Assembly: GCA_006176705.1 (NCBI GenBank)
Contig: QRFJ01000295.1
Coordinates: forward strand, 1,093,001-1,157,000
Length of the DNA stretch: 64,000 nt
Source of the DNA: Cocos nucifera
Taxonomy: Eukaryota; Streptophyta; Magnoliopsida; Arecales; Arecaceae
Direction: 5' to 3'
Numbering within the stretch: position 1 is the first letter of the stretch; every line of letters starts with the position of its first letter. Position numbers and translations under genes: made by a program. A model generated the notes under the pieces. It was given only the letters and a program-made list of their open reading frames with translations, searched no databases and was not told the DNA's origin. Shown here one piece after another: positions 38,930 to 49,639 of the stretch.

Positions 38930-41750
38930 AGACCTTTAACCTCGACCGTAGGAGATAAGATCTCTCCCAAGGCAACCTCGACCACAGAAGATAAGATCTC
39001 TCCTGAGGGTCCGAGCCGACCTCGACTGTTGGAGATAAGATCTCCTCCGAGGCAATCTCGGCTGCAGGAGATAAGATCTCTCTCAAGCATCCGGGCCAAC
39101 CTCGACTGCAAGAGATAAGATCTTCCCCGAGGCAACTTCGACTGCATGAGATAAGATCTCCCCTGAGCACCCGCATCAACCTCGACTGTAGGAGATAAGA
39201 TCTCTCCCGAGGCAACCTCGACCGCAGGAGATAAGATCTCTCCTGAGGGTCCGAGCCGACCTCGGCAGCAGGAGATAAGATCTCCCCTAAGGATCTGGAC
39301 TGATCTCGGCAGCAGGAGATAAGATCTCCCCCAAGGTAATCTCGATCATAGGAGATAAGATTTCTCCTGAGGGTCCGGACCGACCTCGGCTGCAAGAGAT
39401 AAGATCTCCTCCGAGCGTCCGTGTCAATCTTGACTGCAGGAGATAAGATCTCCTCCGAGCATCCGCATCAACCTCGACTGTAAGAGATAAGATCTTCCTC
39501 GAGGCAACCTCGGCCGTAGGAGATAAGATTTCCTCTGAGCGTCCGCATCAACCTCGGCTGTAGGAGATAAGATCTCCTCTGAGAGTCCGCATCAACCTCG
39601 GCTATAGGAGATAAGATCTCCTCCGAGGCAATCTCGACTGTAGGAGATGAGATCTCCCTCGAGCATCTAGATCAACCTCGACTGTAGGAGATAAGATCTC
39701 CCCCAAGGCAACCTCGGTTGTAGGAGATAAGATTTTCCCCGAGCACCCGCATCAACCTCGACCATAGGAGATAAGATCTCCTCCGAGGCAACCTCGACTG
39801 TAGGAGATAAGATCTCCTTCGAGCATCCGAACCAACCTCGATTGCAGGAGATAAAATCTCCCCCGAGGCAACCTCGACTGCAAAAGATAAGATCTCCCCC
39901 GAGCGTCCGCATCAACCTCGACCGTAGGAGATAAGATTTCTCTTGAGGTAACCTCGGCTGTAGGAGATAAGATCTCCCCAAGCATCCGGGCCAACCTCGA
40001 CTGCAAGAGAGCAGATCTCCTCCGAACACCCACATCAAACCTCGACCGTAAGAGATAAGATCTCTCCCGAGGAAACCTCGGCTGCAGGAGATAAGATCTC
40101 TCCCGAGCACCCACAACAACCTCGACCGTAGGAAATAAGATCTCCTCCGAGGGTCCAGGTCGACCTCGACCGTAGGAGATAAGATCTTCCTCGAGCGCCC
40201 ACATCAACCTCGACCGCAGGAGATAAGATCTCCCTCGAGGCAACCTCGGCTGTAGGAGATCAAATCTCCTCCGAGTGCCCACATCAACCTCGACCGTAGG
40301 AGATAAGATCTCCTCCGAGGCAACCTTGACTGTAGGAGATAAGATCTCCTCCGAGCGCCCGCAACAACCTCAGCCATAGAAGATAAGATCTCCCCTGAGG
40401 GTCCAGGCCGACCTCGACTGCAGGAGATAAGATCTCCTCCGAGCGTCCGCAGCAACCTCGGCCGTAGGAGATAAGATCTCCTCCGAGCGCTCGCAGTAAT
40501 CTCGGCCACAGGAGATAAGATCTCCTCCGAGGCAACCTCAGCTGCAGGAGATAAGATCTTCCCCGAGGGTCCAGGCCAATCTCAGCTGTAGGAGATAAGA
40601 TCTCCTCCAAGCGTCCGCATCAACCTTAGCCGTAGGAGACAAGATCTCCCCCGAGGCAACCTCAGCTGCATGAGATAAGATCTCCTTCGAGCGTCCGAGC
40701 CAACCTCGGTTGCAGGAGATAAGATCTTTTCCTTAAGCGACCTCAGCTGCAGGAGATAAGATCTCCTCCGAGCGCCCACATCAACCTCGACCGTAGGAGA
40801 TAAGATCTCCCCCGAGGCAACCTCGACGGCAGGAGATAAGATCTCCTCTGAGCGTTCGGACCAATCTCGACTACAGAAGATCAGATCTCCTCCAAGCATC
40901 CACATCAACCTCGGCCGTAGGAGATAAGATCTCCTCCGAGGCAACCTCAGCTGCAAGAGATAAGATCTTTCCCCGAGCATTCGGGCCAACCTCGACTGTA
41001 GGAGATAAGATCTTCCCCGAGCGTCTGGGCCAACCTCAACTGCAGGAGATTAGATCTCCCTCGAGCGTCCGCATCAACTTCGGCCGTAGGAGATAAGATC
41101 TCCCCCGAGGCAATCTCGACTGCAGGAGATAAGATCTCTCCCGAGCGCCCGCATCAACCTCGACCGCAGGAGATAAGATCTCCCTTGAGGCAACCTCGAT
41201 CGTAGGAGATAAGATCTTTTCTGAGCGTTTGGGTCAACCTCGGCTGTAGGAGATAAGATCTTCCGAGCCTCCGAGGCAACCTCGACTGCAGGAGATAAGA
41301 TCTCCCCGAGGGTCTGCAGCGACCTCGACCGTAGGAGATAAGATCTCCCCCGAGGGTTCAGGCCAACCTCGGCCAGAGATAAGATCTCTCCCGAGCCCAC
41401 GAGGCAACCTCGACTATAGGAGATAAGATCTCCCCCGAGGGTCCGCAGCGACCTCGACCGCAGGAGATAAGATTTTCTTCGAGGATCCGGGCCAACCTCG
41501 ATCAGAGATAAGATCTCTCCTGAGCGACCAAGACAACCTTGGCTAGAGATAAGATCGAAGACAACCTCGCCCTAAGATAAGATCTCTCCCGAGCAACTGC
41601 ATCAATCTCGATCAGAGATCAGATCTCTCCCAAGCGTCCGTATTAACCATGGTTGCAGGAGAGGAGATCTCCCCCGAGTCAGCCTCGACTGCTGGAGACA
41701 ATATCGCTCCTGAGGAGCTCAACCTTCCACCTCGACTGTAGGAGATGAGA
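38930..41750 (+). repeat. Minisatellite of 36- and 44-bp units inside element 3
   Basis: Dozens of copies of GGAGATAAGATCTCC. Distances between successive AGATCT sites are mostly 36 bp (unit with CCCGAGGCAACCTCG) or 44 bp (unit with CGAGCGCCCGCATCAACCTCG), and the two types often alternate, giving an 80-bp dimer. GGAGAT and ATCTCC can pair around an AAG loop. Since 80 is not a multiple of three, the array does not keep a reading frame. Divergence rises toward 41500. Confidence 0.92.
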
Positions 41751-41892
41751 TCTACTTCAACCTCGGCTAGAGATGAGATCTTCCCTCCGAGCTTCAACCT
41801 AAACCAGCACGGAGCCCAAAAGAGAACTTCGGCAGTCGCCTTTTCTGCACTCCCTTCTTTCAAGTTTCGAACTCGAAAGTGGGGGGCACTAT

Positions 41893-42861
41893 TATTGGGG
41901 ATAAACCCCGCTCCTACCGAAGTCCAGTTCGATGCTCAGCCTAATGCAACCGGTAGCCACGGAAGAGCTTCAGTGGATGGATCTTAGCCGAACTCTTTCA
42001 GCCGGCCGAACTCCTCAGCGGTCGAGCTCCTTCGTACTCCCAACGGTTGGACCTTAGTCAAACTCCTTTATCTACCGAACTCCTCAGCAGTCGAGCTTCA
42101 GACGGACTCCCATGAGAGCCGAACTTCCTCCACGCTCTTTCGGTCAGACGCTTGCGGAAGCTGAACTCCCTTCAAGCTTCCCCTTCGATCGGACTTCTTC
42201 AGGAGCCGGACTCCTGCCAGATATCCCCTTCGACCGATCAGACTTCTCAACGGTCGAGCTCCTTCCGAACTTTCCAACGACCGAGCCTTAGCCGCACTCC
42301 TCCAACCAGAGGCCTACGAGAGCCGAACTCCTTTCGAGCTTCCCTTTAGGAAGTCCGAACTTCTTTGAAATCGATATATGCCGAAGTCCACCAACCAACG
42401 CCCGCTTTCTCAGAGCTACGGTCATTAAATTTCGACGAACGATCACCATCAGTCTGCTGCAAGCAACAGCAACCCGCTACCAAGCGGCGATGGCTGTCAC
42501 CATCAATATGTGGTAGGCAGCACTACAGACGGTGCCTTCCTCCGTGACTGATCCCGTCAGACCTCGAGTGGTCCACTATCAGGCGGCTGCAACTTTCACC
42601 ATCAAGCTCCACTTATAAAATGGATCCTTCAGATATGCTAACTCTAAGCTCGAATGTCTCCTCTCTTTCTCTAAATTCTGCCGAACTCATTCTAGAGCAC
42701 TCCATATCTGTTGGCCAGAAGAGCTGACTTGATCATTGGAGAGTCCTGCTGGAGCCACCCCCCACCAACTCCGAACGGAACTTTGTTTTGCAGATTTCGA
42801 TAGCGACCTCATCCACCTCCACTCCAGCTGGATCTGACGATGATCAGATTATGTACGAACA
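41893..42861 (+). repeat. Element 3, 3' LTR (969 bp)
   Basis: Starts tattggggataaacc (TG of the end mutated to TA) and ends gtacgaaca before the ACCTC duplication. Confidence 0.9.
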
Positions 42862-42905
42862 ACCTCCATACTACTGAGTTAGGCATCTTTTAGCAAAGAA
42901 GCTAA

Positions 42906-43620
42906 GGGCCTATTTGGCCAAGCTTTTAAGAAGAATTTTTTTTTAAAAAAAAAATTTATTTTAAAAAAATAGAATATTTGGCCAAGCTTATTTTAAAAAA
43001 TAATCTGCTTTTGAATAGTAGCAGAAGTAATTTTTTTACTGTAGAGATAAAGTAGAAAATTGAAGCTTCTCCTTAGAAGCAGAAGTAAAAATAGAAAAAT
43101 ATTTTTTTTAAAATAAAAAGTATTCTTACTCAAAATTATTATTTACCATAATTATTCCTATTTATTTTCACCTAATTCTTCCATTATTTAGTGAATGATG
43201 TATTTTGATACATATATATTATTATATAAAAATTATATAAAATATTCAATATGTATTATCTTTGGTTCAATTATATTTATATTAATTATAATTTTAATAT
43301 TTTTTATTATTTTATTTTAATTAAATAAAAAAAATAAATTTAAATTAATCATAATAAATATTTAAAATTAATTAATTATTTAAATAATATTAATTATAAA
43401 GAAAATCTATATATGTCTTTTTTTCATAATTTGATAATCAAAAATATTTTTTTGAAAGATTTGCCAAATACAAACTGCTTCTCAGATACTGATAAAAATA
43501 TTTATTAAATAATTTTATCAAATACAAACTGTTTTTCTCTCACAGCATTTTTTCTGAAATTTTATCTAAAAAAAATAATTTTAAAATAAGTTAATTTTCA
43601 TAATTTGGCCAAACAGGCCC
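42906..43620. mobile_element. Tourist-like (PIF/Harbinger) MITE
   Basis: 715 bp, very AT-rich. Terminal inverted repeats gggcctatttggccaa (42906-42921) and ttggccaaacaggccc (43605-43620) differ at one position. The 3-bp target duplication TAA lies at 42903-42905 and 43621-43623, diagnostic of PIF/Harbinger. The paralogous site near 46540-46555 (gaaggtaaattattttt) lacks the element and has one TAA. No transposase frame. Confidence 0.9.
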
Positions 43621-43623
43621 TAA

Positions 43624-45230
43624 GTTATTTTTGATAGAGCTATCTTCACTTACTAGTAAAGCCACTTGATGGTAATATCGAAAGAATGGGACTCAAATCT
43701 AGTCCATCAAGATTAGAATATTTAGTGGTTTTTGTGGGGGCTTATCTTCATTTTTTGGCCGGTGACATAAGATCTTGTTTTGCTAAAGAAAAAGGAGAAA
43801 AGCATCCTTTAGCACCAGGTAGATCCCCAATATATCTTCTTAGCCTGCTTGGCTATAAGGACATTGCATTTTTTGGATCTTCGATAACATTAAAAATCGA
43901 GGACAACTTGGCATGGTGACTTCTCCAAAGAAAATAAATATTTTAATGTTTTAATTTAAAAAACTATCAAGCAAAACACTTAATATATTAAAAACAACTC
44001 AAATTTCTTGAGTTTGTATAAACTAGCTCATTTGTAAAAGGATTGCTTCAAGACTTTGAAAACCACATCTCATGTAAGATCATGGCATATCCTAGAAAAT
44101 AGAAATTTGTAAAATTGGTCAATTCCTAGTGCAAGTATTTAAGGGACAAAACATGCAAGTATCTTATATTTCCAATTGGCTTGGACAGAGAAAGCTGATT
44201 ATGATCAGAATTCAGCAAGGCTCAAAATGAGTTAGTGCTAATCAGTTGGCATAAATTACATTTCGATGAGTCAGATATGTTTAGACCATCAAGAATTAAT
44301 CTAAACCCGAACATACACTGACATAGAATGCAAAGATAAGGTAGCTCATGTATACAATGCAAAAGCCCCTACAGCTCCAACCTTAGATATTACGCCAACC
44401 AAGAAGTTAGCCATCATCAGCATATCTTTCTAATGCCAGTAAGGAGACCTTGCATTGTCCAATGATCTTTAAATAGAAAGAATAAGGTACATGGATTAAT
44501 ACCAAATCAAAATTCCTAGATCTCTTCGAACTACGGGCACAGTGATATCTCATACGTGATCTACTTAAATGAAATAATTTTTGCTTGTGAAATAAGAAAA
44601 AACAATTGCTGCTACTAGGGATCACTACGTCAATGAAGGGGAAGAATAAAATAGAGAGCATGTCCTCAAAATTAATAACTAAGTAAAAGAAAATTACCAA
44701 TTGCATTCACAATCATGACTGATTAAGTCTGACATCGATAATGCCTGATGAGTGGAATTATATTGAATTCTTATGAAGATAAACTTGATCAAATTTGTTT
44801 TATGGATCATCAAACAAGAAATATAGTGTCCTTATGGTGATGTTGAGGAGTGATTTCTTGACTTCTAAGAATCAATATGACATGACATATTGGCACAATC
44901 TTTGAGCCCATCATTTAGAAAGCTTAAAGGATAGGTTTTTTCTGATTGTTACAAAGATCCTACTACAAATGGGTAAAAAGATTCAATTCATTTATAGTCA
45001 CTCTTTTTTTTTTATCACACAAATACAAATTACTAAGGCTATTAGATTTCATATTTATTATCAAGTTAGACTATCCTAAGAAATTGAATCCAACGGACAT
45101 TGCTATTGAACTAGTGAATCGCATATGTTGGCCGCAACCATATTTGATTGATGCCATTTATCAAGTAAATTTCATTTATCCATTTCAGTCAACTCGAATG
45201 GCTTAAAGAGTTCACAAGAATACAGTATCC
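43624..45230. other. Right part of duplication unit 1 and inter-unit spacer
   Basis: 43624-43900 aligns with about 46552-46830 (shared tttagtggtttttgtggggg and gctataaggacat landmarks). From about 43920 to 45170 nothing was recognised; it is AT-rich spacer between the two FLA units. Confidence 0.6.
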
Positions 45231-46036
45231 ATGACAAGTTTGAGAATTGCATCAATTGACAATCAGCTCATCAAAGATGCACTTGTCGATGCATCAAAGG
45301 CTTTCTTACGTGAGTTAGATCGCTCTTCAGATGCATTTGAGGTTGGCTTATCTGATTCTGGAGAGTCAACAGGGGTGTCGGTGCTTTCCCCTGGAGCATC
45401 CATGAGGGTATCAACAACATCATATTCTGGAGACTCAATAGGAGCCTCAACTGCCTCTGCTGAAGGATCGGTCATCTCTGGTGGGGTTGATACGAGGGCG
45501 ATACTTGGTGCACCATCAATATTGGGTGGAATGATGGGCTCAGAAATCTAAAGCACTGAAATATTATATGGCATTGTCATAACCTTCTTAATCAAGGTGG
45601 AGGTATGTAGGACACTTAGGACCGCTGAGCCAAACAACATTGACTCGTCGGCCTTGTGAGTGATGTTCAAAAACCCCATTCTTTTGGTAGCAACACCAGT
45701 GGTTTGGAAGAGGGTGGTGAGGAGGAAACTCTTGCCTAGTATACGGCTAATCTTTCTGATATCATAATAGTCAAGGATGACATGAACTTCCATGACATGC
45801 TTGATGCTTTCTTCGGGAAGGGAGAAGATTGCAGACATGCTAGAGTTATCAACGACGAGAATGGTGATGGTTTGACGATGGTTGATTTCATGAACAAGCT
45901 TCGTTTGGTTGAGATACTTATTGAAGGTGGCGAACTCGGAGAATGGCTCAAGAATAGCTGTAATGTTAAAGGCCATGGCAGAGGATAAAAAGAGGAAGCG
46001 AAGGAGGAGGATCACAACTTGGGGCTTAGGGGCCAT
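45230..46036 (-). pseudogene. Fasciclin-like arabinogalactan protein, copy 2 (two stop codons)
   Basis: Collinear with 34715-35557. The start at 46036 (MAPKPQVVILLLRF) and signal peptide are kept. Codon 163 is TAG (45548-45550), where copy 1 has CAG in SILQISEP. The same frame reopens as ISEPIIPPNIDGAP and continues through the Pro/Ser/Ala-rich region to a second stop (TGA, 45263-45265) where copy 1 has Gly-Gln. The C-terminal hydrophobic tail would be lost. The FAS1 domain itself is mostly present, so a truncated secreted protein is possible. A TATA-like box near 46115 matches copy 1. Confidence 0.85.
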
Positions 46037-46119
46037 CTTGGTATGGATTTGATTGGAGTTGCTGGTGCTAATAGGAGGAGATCATGGATTGGTGGATAAG
46101 GGAAGGAGTAGATGGAATA

Positions 46120-46880
46120 TATAAGGAGAGCAACTTGGGAAGGGGAGAGAGGATCAGTTAGATTTATTATATTTGGAGTTCAAAATTATATTTATGTGAA
46201 GGTCGATAGTTTATAAGTCAAGGATGAACTAGATAAAAAGTTTAAGTTTGGAAGGTAACTATTTCGATATCAAATTTGGTGATAGATTTAGACTTCAAAG
46301 AAATTTTGACCGTTTGCGCTGGAACTATTCTATAGTCTCATAATTTAAGTGGTTGACTGGTTTATGACCTAGCTTGATATGACATGAGCCCAAATTGCCA
46401 GTTCATTGAATACATGAGGCATATCATGAGAGTTCTCATAGATAAGATGGTACCAACCATCTTGTGATGTTGTCATATATAATTTTCAACTTTTTTTCAA
46501 TCATAACCTCCAAACTACTGAGTTTGGCATCTTTTAGCGTTGAAGGTAAATTATTTTTGGTGGCATTAGCTTCACCTACTAATGAAGCCACTTCGTGGTA
46601 ATACCAAAGAATGGGACTCAAAACCCTATCCATCAAGGTTAGAATATTTAGTGGTTTTTTTGAGGACTTATCTTCATTTTTTGGCTAGCGAACAGGGAAC
46701 CTTTTTCTTGAAGGGAAAGGACAAATGCTTCTTTCACCACAAGGTAGTTTGCCCCATGTATCATCTTAGCCTTCCTAGCCATAAGGACATCTCATGTTTT
46801 TGGATCTCCAATAAGGGAAAGGACAAATGCTTCTTCCACCACCATGTTCTCAGATCCCAGAAAATTTTGAGTTGATAGTA
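46120..46880. other. Flank of FLA copy 2, with empty LTR and MITE sites
   Basis: Aligns with 35645-36070 joined to 42867-42905 and 43624-43900. It carries the single ACCTC (46506-46510) and single TAA expected of unoccupied target sites. A 24-bp gggaaaggacaaatgcttctt-type motif occurs twice (about 46720 and 46815). Confidence 0.75.
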
Positions 46881-46908
46881 TGCTTTGATTGGAGCCAACT
46901 GCGGACAC

Positions 46909-49310
46909 CGAACAATCTGCTCATGAGAAGCTTCGTCGGAGGTCAGAGCCAATGCAGCTCCAGTGATTGCACCAGCAACTGCACTGTTCTTCTGCAAAGA
47001 GAAGGAAACACATGGAAATTATTGCACCATCAAACTATTTAGCATGACAGACACTGATAAGCTTCAAGCCCAATCTTTGAGAAACAAATGAACCACAAGT
47101 GGTTACTAGCATCCTCAATTACTCACACGTCAATTAATTAACCTAAAATTTCAACCTGTTAATTTACGATTTTTCGGTGGTTTGCAAACTATCCACTCAA
47201 AGCAGACTGCTAAAATGGAGATTTGGATGCCAGATTACCACTCTTAGCTTATTTAAACCAATTATCATGTAGCTATGCATTCATCAATTTGAGCCCAAGC
47301 TGATTAGTAACTGCGACAAGAGGCTGGCATTATAGAGGGACATAAACTTATTGAACTAGATTAAGTGAAAGTTATCGAATTATATCTTGCCTTAACTGGA
47401 GATTCCATGCTTCAAGATCAAGACAGCTAGACCATTAGTCTATTCATAATCCACTCTTGAATCTTGAGAGAGACCCCGCTATGTCTTCTTCTCAAATGAC
47501 ATCCTAAAAGCTAGTTGTCTAGTGGACCATACAGTTACCGAGTAGAAGACTACATAATTTTATCTGAACATGCAAAGAGTCCCATGAAGCAGCAAATTGT
47601 GCTCCCAAAACATTACAGATGCATCGAGGATCCAAGATTTGAGCATGGAAGCCATGTTTTGGCCCAAAAATGAATAGAACAATAAGCAAATAGAAGCTTG
47701 GAAACAACCCAATCATGAGATCCTCGAGCCCCCCCTCAAGCCATAAGTTAGACCAGAATGCACGCCAGAAGCCATTCCTGCAACAAACTCCTAGCTATCA
47801 CTGTTACATGGAAGTCATATATCATCAACAACCACATGCGTCGAGGACCAAACTGCTCTGAGGATCACAAGTTTTGACTGGGAAAAATTTGAGCGTTTAA
47901 TACTATGACGTGAAGACTCTGTGTCATGTTTAATACATACCATGACTAATCCGTTTTAGTTATCACATATTTTATGAGCTCTTGATGATTCGTAGTCCAT
48001 AAGTTCACATGTGAAATTCCAAGTTGGTTGGAGGTTATCTTTGGTGCTTATGTTACTGCTCCTGAAGGATTATTTCATCAAACCAAAAGCTTCTTACCCC
48101 ATTGGAAGGACTCTTTCCCGGTGTTCTTTACCTCAAGTACACATAATAAGATTTAAAAAGAAAGGTTATTGGGGAAATTAATTAAGAATATTATTATCTA
48201 AACAGTCCAATTATTAAAAGAATACATTTTAATCTAAGATAACTAATTAGATTTTATAAAAACAAGACTAATGCCCACAAACTTTGGTCCTTCGTCTCAC
48301 CATTGCCTCCAGTGACTTGCTGCAGGTATCCCTTGCAAAGCGGGACCAAAGGCAATAGTGTTATAACCCTTCAACCAAAGCCTAAATAACAAAGAGTTCA
48401 CTTTCACCTTTTCGAGTTTCTCTCACTAATTACGTGTCAAGCCGGAAAACCTATGCCTCTGGCCGCTCGTCATGTCCGGGTCCGGCATCGCACCAGCATC
48501 CACCCCGGCAACCGAAACCAAAACCCACAAAACAGTGGTGAGCAGATCCCGATTCGGATACTAATCGACATGAGTAAGCACCGTACCAAGCAAAAACTAA
48601 GAAATCCATTCAATCTGATAAACATTTTGATCCATTAAAAAATTTGAATTAAATTATGATTCATAAAAAGTTTCAGTAAATTACGATCGGATATGATTTC
48701 TATCTTTTTAATTCATATAAAATTCAATCCGATGGATATAGTATTTTTAATATCTAAATATTTAAAAATTAATAATTAATAATTAATAATTATGATATAT
48801 TATATATTAATTTATAAATATTATAAAATTATTATATTTTAATTTTTATATAAATTTAATTATGTATTAATTTATAATATTTAAAAATAATATTAGATCA
48901 ATATTGAAATTCAAATCATTCATTTGAATTCACTATAAATTATTAATTTTAATTTTAAATAATTTATATATGATAAATAATTAATAATAAATTAAATTTT
49001 TTTTAATTTAATTTAATTATTTTTTGTTTTCGGTCCGACTCGATCCGCTCAGCCCTAACCGCTGCGAAGTTGGCCTCGCGTGAGACCGCCTGGATCGCGC
49101 CGAACTGGGAGGGCAAAACCGCGAAAAAGAATTACTAACCGACCGACTTTCCCGAGAAAACGGAGGGATGGGTGAAGGAGAGGGAATAGGAAAGGGTGAA
49201 AAGACGGGAATACCCCAGCGGACTTGACGAAGCTCTCGGCGATGCGGTGGTTGAGGAGGGGAGGCCCAAGTCGACGAGCCAGCCCTTGCTCTGGATCTCG
49301 TCGAGCAGAG
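46909..49310 (-). pseudogene. OEP16-2: OEP16-2-type plastid outer envelope channel, frameshifted and incomplete
   Basis: Recognised exon pieces on the minus strand: about 49290-49214 (LLDEIQSKGWLVDLG, then LLNHRIAESFVKSAG one frame over), about 48346-48301 (SKSLEAM), 48131-48098 (VKNTGKESFQWG), 47777-47709 (MASGVHSGLTYGLR, then ARGSHDW one frame over) and 46991-46909 (KNSAVAGAITGAALALTSDE). Splice sites and phases agree between pieces. This is the Tim17/22-family OEP16-2 (OEP16-S), an amino-acid-selective channel of seed plastids. Two single-base frameshifts fall in C and G runs. No in-frame ATG close to the N-terminus and no final exon (AITGAA-type) were found. Either a pseudogene or a gene with sequencing errors. 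Confidence 0.75.
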
Positions 49311-49324
49311 AGTGGAGAGAGTAA

Positions 49325-49328
49325 TGGA

Positions 49329-49373
<45 letters not shown>

Positions 49374-49375
49374 GA
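49325..49375. repeat. GA/CT microsatellite
   Basis: About 20 GA units, directly upstream of OEP16-2-like exon 1 on the minus strand. Open frames reading Leu-Ser or Glu-Arg repeats here are not genes. Confidence 0.9.
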
Positions 49376-49436
49376 AAGGAAGGAGAAGGGAAAGTGGAGA
49401 GGAGGAGAGGAGCGCTTGTGGGGAAGGGGTTCCTGG

Positions 49437-49513
49437 CACGTGTGGTGGACGATGACACGTGTCAAGGGAGGAGTTGGTCGAGGCATGTTCCCAGGGATCG
49501 GTTCCGACACGTG
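49437..49513 (-). promoter_or_regulatory. Three CACGTG boxes upstream of the OEP16-2-like gene
   Basis: CACGTG at 49437-49442, 49456-49461 (inside the 10-bp palindrome GACACGTGTC) and 49508-49513, all within 77 bp and about 130-220 bp upstream of exon 1. CACGTG is the core of G-box and ABA-response elements bound by bZIP factors. OEP16-2 of Arabidopsis is known for seed-specific, ABA-linked expression, so the cluster fits. Confidence 0.6.
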
Positions 49514-49639
49514 CTCTAGGGAAGGAGAGAGGAAAAGATCCCTGCCGTCTTCCAGAATTACCCCCTTTTCTGGTTTAACTTGCGACATTTTTCGTATGCT
49601 CTTCCGCTTCTTGATGCTTTTTTCCATCTAATACATACA

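Larger units (their letters stand above)
36071..42861 (+). mobile_element. Element 3: gag-type LTR element with minisatellite, plus strand
   Basis: 6.8 kb. LTRs 36071-37038 and 41893-42861 with 5-bp target duplication ACCTC at 36066-36070 and 42862-42866. The paralogous site at 46506-46510 is empty and has a single ACCTC, confirming the boundaries. Interior: primer-binding-like site just after the 5' LTR, degenerate gag (37200-38240), remnants of the 108-bp repeats (about 38260-38500), unassigned sequence, a long minisatellite (38930-41750) and a purine tract (gtggggggca) before the 3' LTR. No protease, RT or integrase, so it is non-autonomous. Confidence 0.95.

Noticed and set aside
38847..41400. 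Several 100-180 codon frames reading GDLISYSRG repeats
   Set aside because: They fall in the minisatellite, whose 36/44-bp units do not keep a frame. No conserved protein is implied.
22480..41750. CRISPR-like arrangement of short repeats and spacers
   Set aside because: The spacers are themselves repeated and related, the arrays lie inside LTR elements, and the genome is a plant.
49017..49627. Leu-Ser rich and Glu-Arg rich frames
   Set aside because: Microsatellite translations. Only the short OEP16-like segments inside them are meaningful.
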